DNA of 64,000 nt from an uncultured Lachnospiraceae bacterium (GTDB lineage Bacteria; Bacillota; Clostridia; Lachnospirales; Lachnospiraceae). The stretch's first letter is position 1, and the number at the start of each line of letters is the position of its first letter. The stretch spans positions 81,151 to 145,150 of the forward strand of contig CAJTKK010000007.1 in assembly GCA_910576535.1 (NCBI GenBank), written 5' to 3'. Position numbers and translations under genes: made by a program. Shown here piece after piece: positions 35,586 through 44,251 of this stretch. Under the pieces are notes generated by a model. The model did no database searches, was not told where the DNA came from, and saw only the letters and a program-made list of their open reading frames with translations.

Positions 35586-36017
35586 ATGGGAAAACGCTAT
35601 ATTTTGTTGTTATTTACCGCTGTCGCCATGTTTTGCTTATGCGGCTGCAAGGTGGAAACGAAGGATGGGAATGAAAAAATTAGGGATATAGAATTTACGG
35701 TGTTGGGAGAGGACAATATACCGGAGGAATTAAAGCAGATTGTGGATGAAAAAAAAGAAAAAGAATTTAAAATGACTTATCAGGATAATGGTTTTTTATA
35801 CATATGCGTAGGTTATGGCAGGCAGGAGACCGGTGGATATAGCATTACGGTCAATGATTTGTATCTAACAGGGAATTCCATCTATGTGGATACCAACCTG
35901 ATTGGGCCGGGGCCTGAGAACCGGGATTTGTATCATGTGCAGGAAAAAGACAGCGCATCCTATCCTTATGTGATATTAAAAATAGAATATATGGATAAAT
36001 CAGTGGTTTTTGATTAG
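35586..36017 (+). CDS. PrcB-like lipoprotein
   Basis: 143-residue secreted lipoprotein with a signal peptide ending in LCGCK (Cys about 20). The C-terminal half GYGRQETGGYSITVNDLYL ... YPYVILKIEY matches the PrcB C-terminal domain, first described in the treponemal protease complex. Predicted to sit on the outer face of the membrane; its partner is unknown. The ribosome binding site is weak. Monocistronic by spacing. Confidence 0.75.
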   Translation: MGKRYILLLFTAVAMFCLCGCKVETKDGNEKIRDIEFTVLGEDNIPEELKQIVDEKKEKEFKMTYQDNGFLYICVGYGRQETGGYSITVNDLYLTGNSIYVDTNLIGPGPENRDLYHVQEKDSASYPYVILKIEYMDKSVVFD

Positions 36018-36396
36018 GGGAAAAATGATTTTATTGGCTGTTTTCAAGCTTCCGGGTCTTTCTGGCGGAATCGGTTTGGTTTGTGTATGATAAAAGAGGA
36101 TATGCCGGGATTTTCATACTGCCTTTTTTAAAAGAAAAGTATATTCCCGGATGTCCGGATGAAGCGGGATATGAATCCGGGGGCAGTTTTCCCATAAGCA
36201 TTATTGACGGTCTGGTGGGGAATGGGATATACTAAATAAAAAGAATATTCAGAAAATTCATGTATTTTATGAACTCTTATAGGCCAATTGGAATTTGGGG
36301 AGATATAAAGTACATACCGGTCATTTGCAATCTGTCATGCAGCATTCAGGCATTAGGTTGCGAAGGCATATTTTTACGAAAGGAATGGTTTCATTC
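36018..36396 (+). other. 380-base non-coding stretch before pyrC, with an inverted repeat
   Basis: No gene seen. CCGGGA at 36105-36110 pairs with TCCCGG at 36145-36150, with ATAC/GTAT inside, which may terminate the upstream gene. No PyrR-type attenuator sequence was recognised. The promoter at 36204-36233 is listed separately. Confidence 0.5.
36204..36233 (+). promoter_or_regulatory. Promoter of the pyrC-pyrK-pyrD genes
   Basis: TTGACG at 36204-36209, an 18-base spacer, and TATACT at 36228-36233. It leaves a leader of about 155 bases before pyrC. Confidence 0.5.
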
Positions 36397-37671
36397 ATGG
36401 CTTTGTTGATAAAAGGGGGGCATGTGGTTGACCCGGCCAGCGGTTATGAGGGGGTTGCGGACATTCTGGCAGAGAATGGGAAAATAACTGAAATCGGACA
36501 AGATATCCGGATACCGGAGGGGGCGGAGGTTATTGATGCAAAGGGGAAAACTGTGGCGCCAGGGCTGGTGGATGTCCATGTACATTTCAGGGATCCGGGC
36601 TTTACTTATAAGGAGGATATTTTAAGCGGGGCAAAGGCAGCGGCAAAGGGAGGCTTTACTACTGTAGTTTTGATGGCGAATACCAATCCTCCGGTAGATA
36701 ATGAGGAAACTTTGCGCTATGTATTGGAAAAAGGGAAAAAAACTGGAATTCATGTGGAGACATGCGCGAATATTACTCTTGGGATGAAGGGGAAGGAACT
36801 GACGGATATGGACAAGCTGTCCGCGGCCGGGGCGGTTGGGTTTACGGACGACGGCATTCCGGTTTTGGATGAAGAGCTGGTGAAACAGGCGTATAAGGCT
36901 GCAGCAGGGATTGGAAAGCCTTTGAGTTTTCATGAGGAAAACCCGGCATTTATTGAAAACAATGGAATCAATGCCGGAAAAGCGGCAAAACACTATGGGA
37001 TAGGCGGTTCGGACAGGCAGGCGGAAATATGGATGGTAAAACGGGATCTGGCTTTAGCGGAAGGGACAGGGGCGGAAGTATCTATTCAGCATATTAGCGC
37101 CAAAGAGGCGGTGGGGCTGGTACGTGAGGCAAAGAAAAAAAATCCCCATATCCATGCAGAAGCAGCCCCTCATCATTTTACGCTGACGGAGGAAGCGGCC
37201 ATCCGGCATGGTGTTTTGGCGAAAATGAATCCTCCGCTCCGGGAAGAAGAGGACCGGATGGCCATTATTGAAGGCCTGCGCGATGGAACAATAGATATGA
37301 TCGCTACGGATCATGCGCCTCACAGCAGGGAAGAAAAAGAACGGGGGTTGACGGAAGCGCCCAGCGGAATTATTGGGCTGGAAACGGCGTTATCTTTGGG
37401 GATACGGGAACTGGTAGAAAAAGGGTATTTGACAATGGCGGAACTGGTAAGCCGTATGTCGTGGCAGCCTGCCCGGTTCTATCATTTAGATGCCGGATAT
37501 TTGTCAGAGGGAGGACCGGCAGACATGGTTATTTTTGACAGCAAGGAGCAATGGAAAGCGGATACATTTTTATCAAAGTCGAGTAATTCGCCGTTTGTGG
37601 GGGAATGGCTGCCTGGAACGGTATATTATACGGTATGTTCGGGTAAAATTGTGTATACAAAGAAAGGATGA
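36397..37671 (+). CDS. pyrC: Dihydroorotase
   Basis: Zinc amidohydrolase that closes carbamoyl-aspartate to dihydroorotate in pyrimidine synthesis. 424 residues, the class I length. Metal ligands DVHVHFRDPG (His61, His63) and the substrate loop ATDHAPHSREEK near residue 305 are present. The start is taken as the ATG at 36397, which follows AAAGGAATG at acceptable distance and gives the typical MALLIKGGHVVDP N-terminus. pyrK and pyrD follow on the same strand, forming a partial pyr operon. Confidence 0.94.
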   Translation: MALLIKGGHVVDPASGYEGVADILAENGKITEIGQDIRIPEGAEVIDAKGKTVAPGLVDVHVHFRDPGFTYKEDILSGAKAAAKGGFTTVVLMANTNPPVDNEETLRYVLEKGKKTGIHVETCANITLGMKGKELTDMDKLSAAGAVGFTDDGIPVLDEELVKQAYKAAAGIGKPLSFHEENPAFIENNGINAGKAAKHYGIGGSDRQAEIWMVKRDLALAEGTGAEVSIQHISAKEAVGLVREAKKKNPHIHAEAAPHHFTLTEEAAIRHGVLAKMNPPLREEEDRMAIIEGLRDGTIDMIATDHAPHSREEKERGLTEAPSGIIGLETALSLGIRELVEKGYLTMAELVSRMSWQPARFYHLDAGYLSEGGPADMVIFDSKEQWKADTFLSKSSNSPFVGEWLPGTVYYTVCSGKIVYTKKG

Positions 37672-37739
37672 ATGGCCATAATAGAACGATTGTGGGGAAG
37701 AAAAAGGACAGACGGCAAATGTCTGGGAGGAAAATAGGA

Positions 37740-38528
37740 ATGGAGAAAAAAAAGGTAAGCGCCAAGGTGATATCCCGGAGGGAAATTGCCAGTGAAATTT
37801 ATGATATGTGGATAGAGACAGATTTGGTCATGGCTGCGAAGGCAGGGCAATTTATCAGTGTATATCCTCATGATAAAAGCGCCTTGCTGCCACGGCCTAT
37901 CAGTATTTGTGAAACGGATAGGGAAAACGGCAGGATAAGGATTGTATTCCGGGTAGCGGGAAAGGGAACGGAAGAATTCTCCCGTTACCGGATAGGGGAT
38001 AGAATTCATATTTTAGGCAATCTGGGAAATGGTTTCCCATTAGAAGCGGCGGAAGGGAAACGGGTATTGTTAATGGGAGGAGGCATAGGTATCCCGCCAA
38101 TGCTGCAGTTAGCGAAGGATTTGAAGACGGAAGGAAAAGCAGTGGAAACAACGGTAATCACTGGATACCGGAACGGAGAGCTTTTCCTGAAGGAAGATTT
38201 GGAAAAGTATGCCCCGGTTTACTTGGCGACAGAGGATGGAAGCGCTGGTGTCAAGGGCAATGTCATGGATGCTGTTGGGGCGTATAGCCTGCAAGGGGAT
38301 GTTATAATGGCCTGCGGGCCTGTGCCTATGCTCCGCGCTATCAAACGTTTTGCAAAAGAGAACAGGATAGAGGCATATATATCCCTGGAGGAGAGAATGG
38401 CCTGCGGTGTGGGCGCATGCTTAGGGTGTGTATGCAAGACGAAGGAGAAAGACCCCCATTCCCATGTGAAAAATGCCCGGGTCTGCACAGAAGGCCCTGT
38501 GTTTTTGGCAGAGGACGTGGATATCTGA
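37740..38528 (+). CDS. pyrK: Dihydroorotate dehydrogenase B, electron transfer subunit
   Basis: Flavin- and 2Fe-2S-containing partner of PyrD that passes electrons to NAD. 262 residues: ferredoxin-reductase-type FAD domain with RPISICETD, NAD-binding MGGGIGIPPMLQLAK, and the C-terminal iron-sulfur cysteines in CGVGACLGCVCKT and VCTEGPV. The ATG at 37740 follows GGGAGGAAAATAGGA. The usual order pyrK-pyrD is kept. Confidence 0.94.
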   Translation: MEKKKVSAKVISRREIASEIYDMWIETDLVMAAKAGQFISVYPHDKSALLPRPISICETDRENGRIRIVFRVAGKGTEEFSRYRIGDRIHILGNLGNGFPLEAAEGKRVLLMGGGIGIPPMLQLAKDLKTEGKAVETTVITGYRNGELFLKEDLEKYAPVYLATEDGSAGVKGNVMDAVGAYSLQGDVIMACGPVPMLRAIKRFAKENRIEAYISLEERMACGVGACLGCVCKTKEKDPHSHVKNARVCTEGPVFLAEDVDI

Positions 38529-38597
38529 TTTCCGTGGTATCTGGGTCAAATAACCGTATCTGCGGCGTTAATCAAATCTGATGGAAATGAGGAGAAC

Positions 38598-39500
38598 ATG
38601 AATACAAAAATAAAAATAGCTGGCGTAGAATTTAAAAATCCTGTGATGACGGCATCGGGTACCTTTGGTTCAGGGATGGAGTATGCGGAATTTGTAGACT
38701 TGAATAAGCTGGGGGCTGTAGTGACGAAAGGCGTGGCCAATGTACCCTGGGAGGGAAATCCTACGCCCCGGGTAGCGGAGGTATATGGCGGGATGCTTAA
38801 TGCCATCGGCTTACAAAACCCTGGGGTTGATGTACTGATAGAGAGGGATATCCCGTTCCTGCAGCAATATGATACAAGAATCATTGTCAATGTCTGCGGA
38901 AAAACAGTGGAAGATTATTTGGAAGTAGTGGAAAAATTGGGGGATGCGCCAATTGATATGCTGGAAATCAATGTATCGTGTCCCAATGTAAAAGAGGGCG
39001 CTATAGCTTTTGGGCAGAAAGCGGATTGTTTGTATGATATTACATCTGCAATTAAAAGAAAGGCGAAGCAACCAGTGATTATGAAGTTAAGCCCCAATGT
39101 GACGGACATTGCGGAAATGGCTAAAGCAGCGGAGGCGGCGGGGGCAGATGCCCTTTCCATGATCAATACGATTACCGGGATGAAAATTGATATTCATAAG
39201 AGGAAATTTGTGCTGGCTAATAAGACTGGGGGGCTGTCCGGCCCGGCGATAAAGCCGGTAGCAGTGCGTATGGTATACCAGGCATCAAAAGCAGTTAAGA
39301 TACCGGTAATCGGGATGGGAGGGATTTCCTGCGCGGAAGATGCGGTGGAATTCATGATGGCGGGCGCATCGGCAGTAGCGGTAGGGGCTATGAATTTTGC
39401 AAACCCTTATCTGACGGAAGAGATTGCGGAAGGAATAGAAGCGTATATGAAGCAATATCAAATAGAAGACATCCGGGATATGATCGGCTGCGTAGATTAG
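38598..39500 (+). CDS. pyrD: Dihydroorotate dehydrogenase B, catalytic subunit
   Basis: FMN enzyme oxidising dihydroorotate to orotate, class 1B, working with PyrK. 300 residues. Motifs are PVMTASGTFGSG, LEINVSCPNVKEG (catalytic Cys in the NVSCPN segment), and the FMN phosphate-binding VIGMGGISCAEDAVEFMMAGA. ATG follows GAGGAGAAC. A likely terminator follows. Confidence 0.95.
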   Translation: MNTKIKIAGVEFKNPVMTASGTFGSGMEYAEFVDLNKLGAVVTKGVANVPWEGNPTPRVAEVYGGMLNAIGLQNPGVDVLIERDIPFLQQYDTRIIVNVCGKTVEDYLEVVEKLGDAPIDMLEINVSCPNVKEGAIAFGQKADCLYDITSAIKRKAKQPVIMKLSPNVTDIAEMAKAAEAAGADALSMINTITGMKIDIHKRKFVLANKTGGLSGPAIKPVAVRMVYQASKAVKIPVIGMGGISCAEDAVEFMMAGASAVAVGAMNFANPYLTEEIAEGIEAYMKQYQIEDIRDMIGCVD

Positions 39501-39503
39501 GAC

Positions 39504-39537
39504 TCTGCTGCCGTGCGGCGGAAAAGAGCAGATTTTT
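39504..39537 (+). terminator. Probable terminator after pyrD
   Basis: TCTGCT pairs with AGCAGA with an inner GCCG/CGGC pairing, followed by five T. The stem is imperfect. Confidence 0.5.
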
Positions 39538-39624
39538 AAAGAAAAAGGAATAATACCTTCATGGAGGAAATAGAATTACAATAAGTACAGACTAATGGTA
39601 ATTCACCTACATGGAGGTATTTTT

Positions 39625-41190
39625 GTGGAATTAGTAAGAAAAAATATACATATGGACAGGATAAAGGGCCAGGCGTCTACCCAAATAACGTTGGAGGACG
39701 ATATTAATATTTTGGATTCCAAGCCGGATGCAAGCAGGCTGATTTATGATAGAGGAAACGTCGCCCTGGAGGAAATCAAGGTAACGGAAGATCACGTGAC
39801 GGTAAGGGGGAAACTACAGTTTCTTGTTATGTATCTGGCAGAAGGAGAAAAGCCTGTACCAGCCTGCATGGAAGGCAGCCTTCCCTTTGACGAGCAGATC
39901 TATGTGGAAGGGGTGCAAAGCGGGGATGGCGCAAATGTAAAATGGAATCTGGAGGACATTACGGTAGGGCTTATCAATTCAAGGAAACTGAGCATACAGG
40001 CGCTGATTTCTTTGAAAGTGTGTTCAGAAGTGATGTATGATGAGGAAACCGCAGTGGATCTGTACCATGAAGAACCGGTAGAGTACCGTAAAAAGCCATT
40101 GCGCATTGCACAGATGACAGTGAAAAAAAGGGATATTTTCCGCATGAAAGAAGAACTGGAACTGCCCCAGAACCTTCCTAATATTTCACAGATTATCTGG
40201 CAGAGCGTAGAGCCGGAAAATGTGGAATTCAGGGCTTTGGAAGGAAGGATATCCATACAGGGGGACTTGAACGCATTCTTTCTATATGAAGGGGAAGGCG
40301 AGGAAGCGGCAATAAAAAGTTATGAAACCACCGTTCCTTTTAACGGTACCGTGGACTGTACGGGCTGTGATGAAGGGATGGCTGCGGATATTGACTATAC
40401 CCTGGGAGCTAAAGACGTGGAAGTGCGCCCGGATTTTGACGGGGAACAACGAGTTTTTGCGATGGAACTGGTTATGGATTTGGACATCAGCCTTTACGAA
40501 GAAGAACGGTTGGATATACTTTCAGGGGTATATGGCGTGGTGAAAGAGGTGGAAGCGGTAAGCAAACCAGCGCAGTTCAAAGGGCTTTTTGCCAGAACAT
40601 CAGGAAAAACCAAGATAGCGGACCGGATGAAATTAACTTCATCTGATGCGCCCCCTATCGTGCAGATCCTGCATAGCGAAGCGCAGATTCAGGCAGAAGA
40701 GGGGGAAATTGTAGAGAACGGCATTCATATAAAAGGGGCAGTGAATATACAGACGCTTTATATGAGCAGCGATGAAAAAGCGCCTTACAGTTCGGTGAAA
40801 GGCAGTATTCCTTTTCAGTATGTGCTGGATGTGCCGGATATCGGCAACGGATGTACATTTAAAATTCAGACGGGGCTGGAACAGCTTGCGGTAACAATGC
40901 TTGACGGGGGCGAGCTGGATGTGAAAGCGGTTATTGTATGCCGCGGGATTGTTTTTGAGCATAAACAGGAGAACATTGTGACGGATATTGTTGTATCGGA
41001 TCTGGATATGAATAAGTTAAGCAGCCTTCCAGGAATCGTCATTTATATTGCAAAGGAAGGAGACAGTCTTTGGGATGTGGGAAAACGGTATTATGTGCCG
41101 ATTTCCCAGATAAAGGAAACAAATGATATGACGACGGAAGAAATCAGGCCGGGGGATAAACTGCTGATTGTAAAAGGGATATCCAATTAA
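39625..41190 (+). CDS. SipL-like spore coat assembly protein (SPOCS + LysM)
   Basis: About 521 residues with repeated SPOCS (DUF3794) beta-sandwich domains (about 30-160, 180-310 and 330-450) and a C-terminal LysM domain (about 470-517, IYIAKEGDSLWDVGKRYYVP ). This architecture and length match SipL of Clostridioides difficile, which binds SpoIVA and anchors the coat around the forespore. The GTG at 39625 follows GGAGGTATTTTT with ideal spacing; the frame extends upstream but lacks a ribosome binding site there. It is a single gene ending in a strong terminator. Confidence 0.85.
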   Translation: MELVRKNIHMDRIKGQASTQITLEDDINILDSKPDASRLIYDRGNVALEEIKVTEDHVTVRGKLQFLVMYLAEGEKPVPACMEGSLPFDEQIYVEGVQSGDGANVKWNLEDITVGLINSRKLSIQALISLKVCSEVMYDEETAVDLYHEEPVEYRKKPLRIAQMTVKKRDIFRMKEELELPQNLPNISQIIWQSVEPENVEFRALEGRISIQGDLNAFFLYEGEGEEAAIKSYETTVPFNGTVDCTGCDEGMAADIDYTLGAKDVEVRPDFDGEQRVFAMELVMDLDISLYEEERLDILSGVYGVVKEVEAVSKPAQFKGLFARTSGKTKIADRMKLTSSDAPPIVQILHSEAQIQAEEGEIVENGIHIKGAVNIQTLYMSSDEKAPYSSVKGSIPFQYVLDVPDIGNGCTFKIQTGLEQLAVTMLDGGELDVKAVIVCRGIVFEHKQENIVTDIVVSDLDMNKLSSLPGIVIYIAKEGDSLWDVGKRYYVPISQIKETNDMTTEEIRPGDKLLIVKGISN

Positions 41191-41209
41191 GGAATAGAAT
41201 ATAAAAGAT

Positions 41210-41247
41210 CTAAAAAACGGAAAACCAACCGGTTTTCCGTTTTTTAG
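41210..41247. terminator. Strong bidirectional terminator
   Basis: CTAAAAAACGGAAAACC pairs over 17 bases with GGTTTTCCGTTTTTTAG around a four-base loop. It serves both the SipL-like gene and the convergent gene at 41269. Confidence 0.92.
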
Positions 41248-41268
41248 ATGGTAAAAATAATGCGGCTT

Positions 41269-41862
41269 TTAAGCTTCCACGCCTATCAGCTTATCAAATT
41301 TATCCATAACCGCCTGATAGGTCTGCTGACTGATGTCAGGCAAAGATTTGCCCCAAGCGCTGGTTGCTTCATCAAAGCCTTTTTTGAAAGCGTCTCTCAT
41401 TTTTTCAAGCTGTTTCGGGTCGTCCCCTGCCAACGCAGTAGCAAAATCAACGATACGGCTGGAAGTCTGCTCTACGCCCCAATACCCGTCTTCTGCAATA
41501 TCTTTTTCTGCCTGTGCTTTTGTTGCAGCATCAACAGTAAAGTCACCGCTTGCAAGGAAACGCCAGATGCTGTCTGCTTTTCCAATGGTCTGCCCCTGCT
41601 TGGAGATCATCTGTTCTACGAGGCTCTTTAACTGTGAAACACGGGCATCGGAATCTGCTTTTAATTTAGCTACCAAATCAGGATCCGCTTTCTTCGGCGT
41701 TTTCTGTGTAGTTGCCTGAGTGGAAGAAGAAGGCTCATAAACAACGCCGTTATTTTCTTCTTTTTTTGTTGTTTCCGTTTTTTCGGCTGTTTTTGCCGAA
41801 GTATTGTATGTGCCGTACAAATCGGCAGCGCTTGATGTGTTTGTAACTCCGTTTACGCTCAT
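41269..41862 (-). CDS. Conserved protein of unknown function
   Basis: 197 residues, no signal peptide or membrane helix. The N-terminal 65 residues are Ser/Thr/Lys-rich and probably disordered. The C-terminal part is helical with a striking conserved-looking block: IAEDGYWGVEQTSSRIVDFA, ALAGDDPKQLEKMRDAFKKG and SYQTY-like ISQQTYQAVMDKFD. I believe similar blocks occur in proteins of many bacteria, but I cannot name a family or role. ATG follows AGGAGGG. Upstream on its strand lies GCCGATAT (41938-41945), similar to the -10 of motility sigma factor promoters. Confidence 0.8.
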   Translation of the reverse strand: MSVNGVTNTSSAADLYGTYNTSAKTAEKTETTKKEENNGVVYEPSSSTQATTQKTPKKADPDLVAKLKADSDARVSQLKSLVEQMISKQGQTIGKADSIWRFLASGDFTVDAATKAQAEKDIAEDGYWGVEQTSSRIVDFATALAGDDPKQLEKMRDAFKKGFDEATSAWGKSLPDISQQTYQAVMDKFDKLIGVEA

Positions 41863-42192
41863 TTCAAACCCTCCTTGGATATGTAGATAATAATTTTTTG
41901 TACACCGATTAAGTAAAATACACCTAATCTATAACATATATCGGCATTTACCAAATATTAGATAAGAGTAATATATGCAAAATCGTTTTTTCGTGCTACA
42001 GCTAACTGTATAAGGGTGAAGAGCTGCAAATGCAAAAGGAAAGGGAACAGGGATGAAACAGCATAGGCAGCGGAATCCTGCATTTATACGGATTTCCATA
42101 AATAAGGCCCATAGGATGGACATTGACGAAACAGCCGATATTATATATAATGAAGTACAATTCATGTATACAAAATGCAGACGAGGTAGCAT
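41863..42192 (+). promoter_or_regulatory. Divergent intergenic region with the ispE promoter
   Basis: A 330-base gap with no gene. TTGACG at 42123-42128, a 17-base spacer and TATAAT at 42146-42151 form a near-consensus promoter 42 bases before ispE. On the other strand GCCGATAT at 41938-41945 resembles a sigma-28 -10 element, but no good TAAA lies at the right distance. Confidence 0.65.
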
Positions 42193-43104
42193 ATGATTTC
42201 AAATAATGAAAACAGCTTGACGAGAAAGGCTTATGCCAAAATCAATTTGGCGCTGGATGTCATAAGACGGAGGGAAGATGGATATCATGAAGTAAGGATG
42301 ATTATGCAGACAGTGGATCTGTATGATGTATTAACCTTTATAAAGACCAGCTCCCCGGGAATTACAGTCGTGACTGACAAAGAGGGGCTTCCGGGGGATG
42401 AAAGCAACCTGATTTATAAAGCGGTGCGGCTGATTATGGAAAATTACCCGGTTCACCAAGGGGTGAGGATTGAACTGGAAAAAAGAATCCCTATGGCGGC
42501 AGGGATGGCGGGAGGAAGTACGGATGCGGCTGCCGTTTTCCATGGCTTGAATGAACTGTTCGGCTTAGGGATGTCAGAAAATGAAATGTGTGCGTTAGGG
42601 GTTAAGATAGGGGCGGATGTTCCTTATTGCATACAAGGGGGGACTGCGTTATCGGAAGGGATCGGGGAAGTTCTGACAAAACTGGAGGATGCCCCGCCTT
42701 GCTACGTGCTCATTGCAAAACCGGATATTGATGTATCCACCAAGTATGTATATGAAAATCTCCGGGTTGACAAATTAGACAGGCATCCCGATATAGACGG
42801 GATGCGGGCGGCAATCGGGGAAGGGGATTTGCATAAGATGACAGGCTATATGGAGAATGTGCTGGAGACGGTAACGGCAGCGGCCTATCCGGTCATTGGG
42901 GAAATCAAAGACTTTATGAAGGACAGGGGTGCATTAAATGCGTTAATGAGCGGCAGCGGCCCTACTGTTTTTGGCATTTTTGAAAGGGAAGAGGAAGCAA
43001 GGAAAGCCTATGCGGAATTAAAGGAGGCTTTCCTTGCGGATCAAATCTTTGTGTCGGAATGGGTCAGCGGGAAAAAGGCTTATGAAGACAGGAACCGGGC
43101 TTAG
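42193..43104 (+). CDS. ispE: 4-diphosphocytidyl-2-C-methyl-D-erythritol kinase
   Basis: GHMP kinase of the MEP isoprenoid pathway that phosphorylates CDP-ME at position 2. 303 residues. The N-terminus RKAYAKINLALDVIRRREDGYHEV, the ATP-binding IPMAAGMAGGSTDAAA and the C-terminal LMSGSGPTVFGIF are all characteristic. ATG follows GAGGTAGCAT. A GntR-type regulator follows 15 bases later, probably on the same transcript. Confidence 0.95.
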   Translation: MISNNENSLTRKAYAKINLALDVIRRREDGYHEVRMIMQTVDLYDVLTFIKTSSPGITVVTDKEGLPGDESNLIYKAVRLIMENYPVHQGVRIELEKRIPMAAGMAGGSTDAAAVFHGLNELFGLGMSENEMCALGVKIGADVPYCIQGGTALSEGIGEVLTKLEDAPPCYVLIAKPDIDVSTKYVYENLRVDKLDRHPDIDGMRAAIGEGDLHKMTGYMENVLETVTAAAYPVIGEIKDFMKDRGALNALMSGSGPTVFGIFEREEEARKAYAELKEAFLADQIFVSEWVSGKKAYEDRNRA

Positions 43105-43119
43105 AAAAGGGGCGGATAT

Positions 43120-43806
43120 ATGGCAAAGGATCAGTTACAGGTAAATATGGATGAATTTCTGCCGCTAAGGGACGTAGTGTTTCATACTTTGCGGAAAGCG
43201 ATATTAACAGGGGAGTTAAAGCCGGGGGAACGGCTGATGGAGATTCATCTTGCTTCCCGGCTTGGAGTCAGCCGGACGCCTATCCGGGAAGCGATACGTA
43301 AGTTAGAGTTAGAAGGCCTGGTTACCATGATACCCAGACGCGGGGCGCAAGTGGCGCAGATAACGGAAAAGAGCCTGAAAGATGTGCTGGAGGTACGCAG
43401 GGCATTGGATGCTTTATGCGCAGAACTTGCCTGTGACAGGATATCCAAAGAAGAGATGGGGCAGTTAAAAGAAGCCTGCGCCGGATTTGAGGAAGCGACG
43501 AAAACAAGGGATGCAACTGTGATTGCAAAAGCGGATGTGGCATTGCATGATATTATTGTGGCGGCCACCGGAAACCGGCGGTTGGTGCAACTTGTCAATA
43601 ATCTGGCAGAACAGATGTACAGATACCGTTTTGAATATATAAAAGATGAAAGTCAGCATGGAAGACTGATTGAGGAGCATAGAATTATATACGAAAGTAT
43701 TCTTAGAAAAGACAGGCAGGCGGCGGCAGAGGCAGCTAAGGTGCATATTGATAATCAGGAAAAATCGGTGATACAGCAGATACGTTTGGACAATGGGCAA
43801 AAATAG
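43120..43806 (+). CDS. GntR-family regulator, FadR/FCD type
   Basis: 228 residues: GntR helix-turn-helix (about 12-78, ILTGELKPGERLMEIHLASR) and an all-helical FCD ligand domain (about 90-215) with likely metal-ligand positions including D/H in ALHDIIVAATGN and the His residues near EEHRIIYESI. ATG follows AAGGGGCGG. It lies directly behind ispE, an association that I have no mechanism for. The ligand is probably a small carboxylate, as in other FCD members; no metabolic operon adjoins it. Confidence 0.9.
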   Translation: MAKDQLQVNMDEFLPLRDVVFHTLRKAILTGELKPGERLMEIHLASRLGVSRTPIREAIRKLELEGLVTMIPRRGAQVAQITEKSLKDVLEVRRALDALCAELACDRISKEEMGQLKEACAGFEEATKTRDATVIAKADVALHDIIVAATGNRRLVQLVNNLAEQMYRYRFEYIKDESQHGRLIEEHRIIYESILRKDRQAAAEAAKVHIDNQEKSVIQQIRLDNGQK

Positions 43807-43876
43807 TGTATAAATGTTTCAAATATAGGGAAGACTTTCTTTGTCGGGAAATAGAAAAACAGATAGGGGAAGTCTG

Positions 43877-44251
43877 ATGAAAAAGATATGGGAAACAGGG
43901 ATTATATTATTTTCGGTAATGGGATTTTGGGGTATGATATATCCTGATTTGTGCTTTACGCAGGACGTATGCGGGGTAGTTCAGGATGATGGGGAAAATA
44001 TGGGGGCGGATAACGGCGATGGAAAGAGCTGGCCTGAAAGGAGCGAAAACGAAGAAGAAACAGGCCTGGCCGGCGGAACAGAGGACGGCCTGGTTGGCGG
44101 CGGTTATGAATCTTTGCAAGGCCTTGGCGGGGAAGATTTCTTTACCGGGCTGTGCGGGGCAGCGCCGGGTCAGATCAGGTTAAAAAGCAGGCTATATGAG
44201 ATGATAAAATCAGAAAGTAAAGGAAACAGCGATGGAGCTAAAAATAGATAA
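43877..44251 (+). CDS. Small secreted or anchored protein of unknown function
   Basis: About 124 residues with an N-terminal hydrophobic signal or anchor (about 6-28) followed by a Gly-, Asp- and Glu-rich region and a basic tail. ATG follows AGGGGAAGTCTG. Its 3' end overlaps the murI start by 20 bases, so murI is probably translated from the same transcript. No domain recognised; low sequence complexity leaves some doubt that the protein is conserved. Confidence 0.5.
   Translation: MKKIWETGIILFSVMGFWGMIYPDLCFTQDVCGVVQDDGENMGADNGDGKSWPERSENEEETGLAGGTEDGLVGGGYESLQGLGGEDFFTGLCGAAPGQIRLKSRLYEMIKSESKGNSDGAKNR

Noticed and set aside
36018..36396. PyrR-type attenuator before pyrC
   Set aside because: No PyrR-binding loop sequence or terminator/antiterminator pair was recognised in the leader.
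41938..41964. Firm sigma-28 promoter for the unknown gene at 41269
   Set aside because: GCCGATAT is present but the 15-base-upstream position reads TATC, not TAAA, so I keep it only as a hint.
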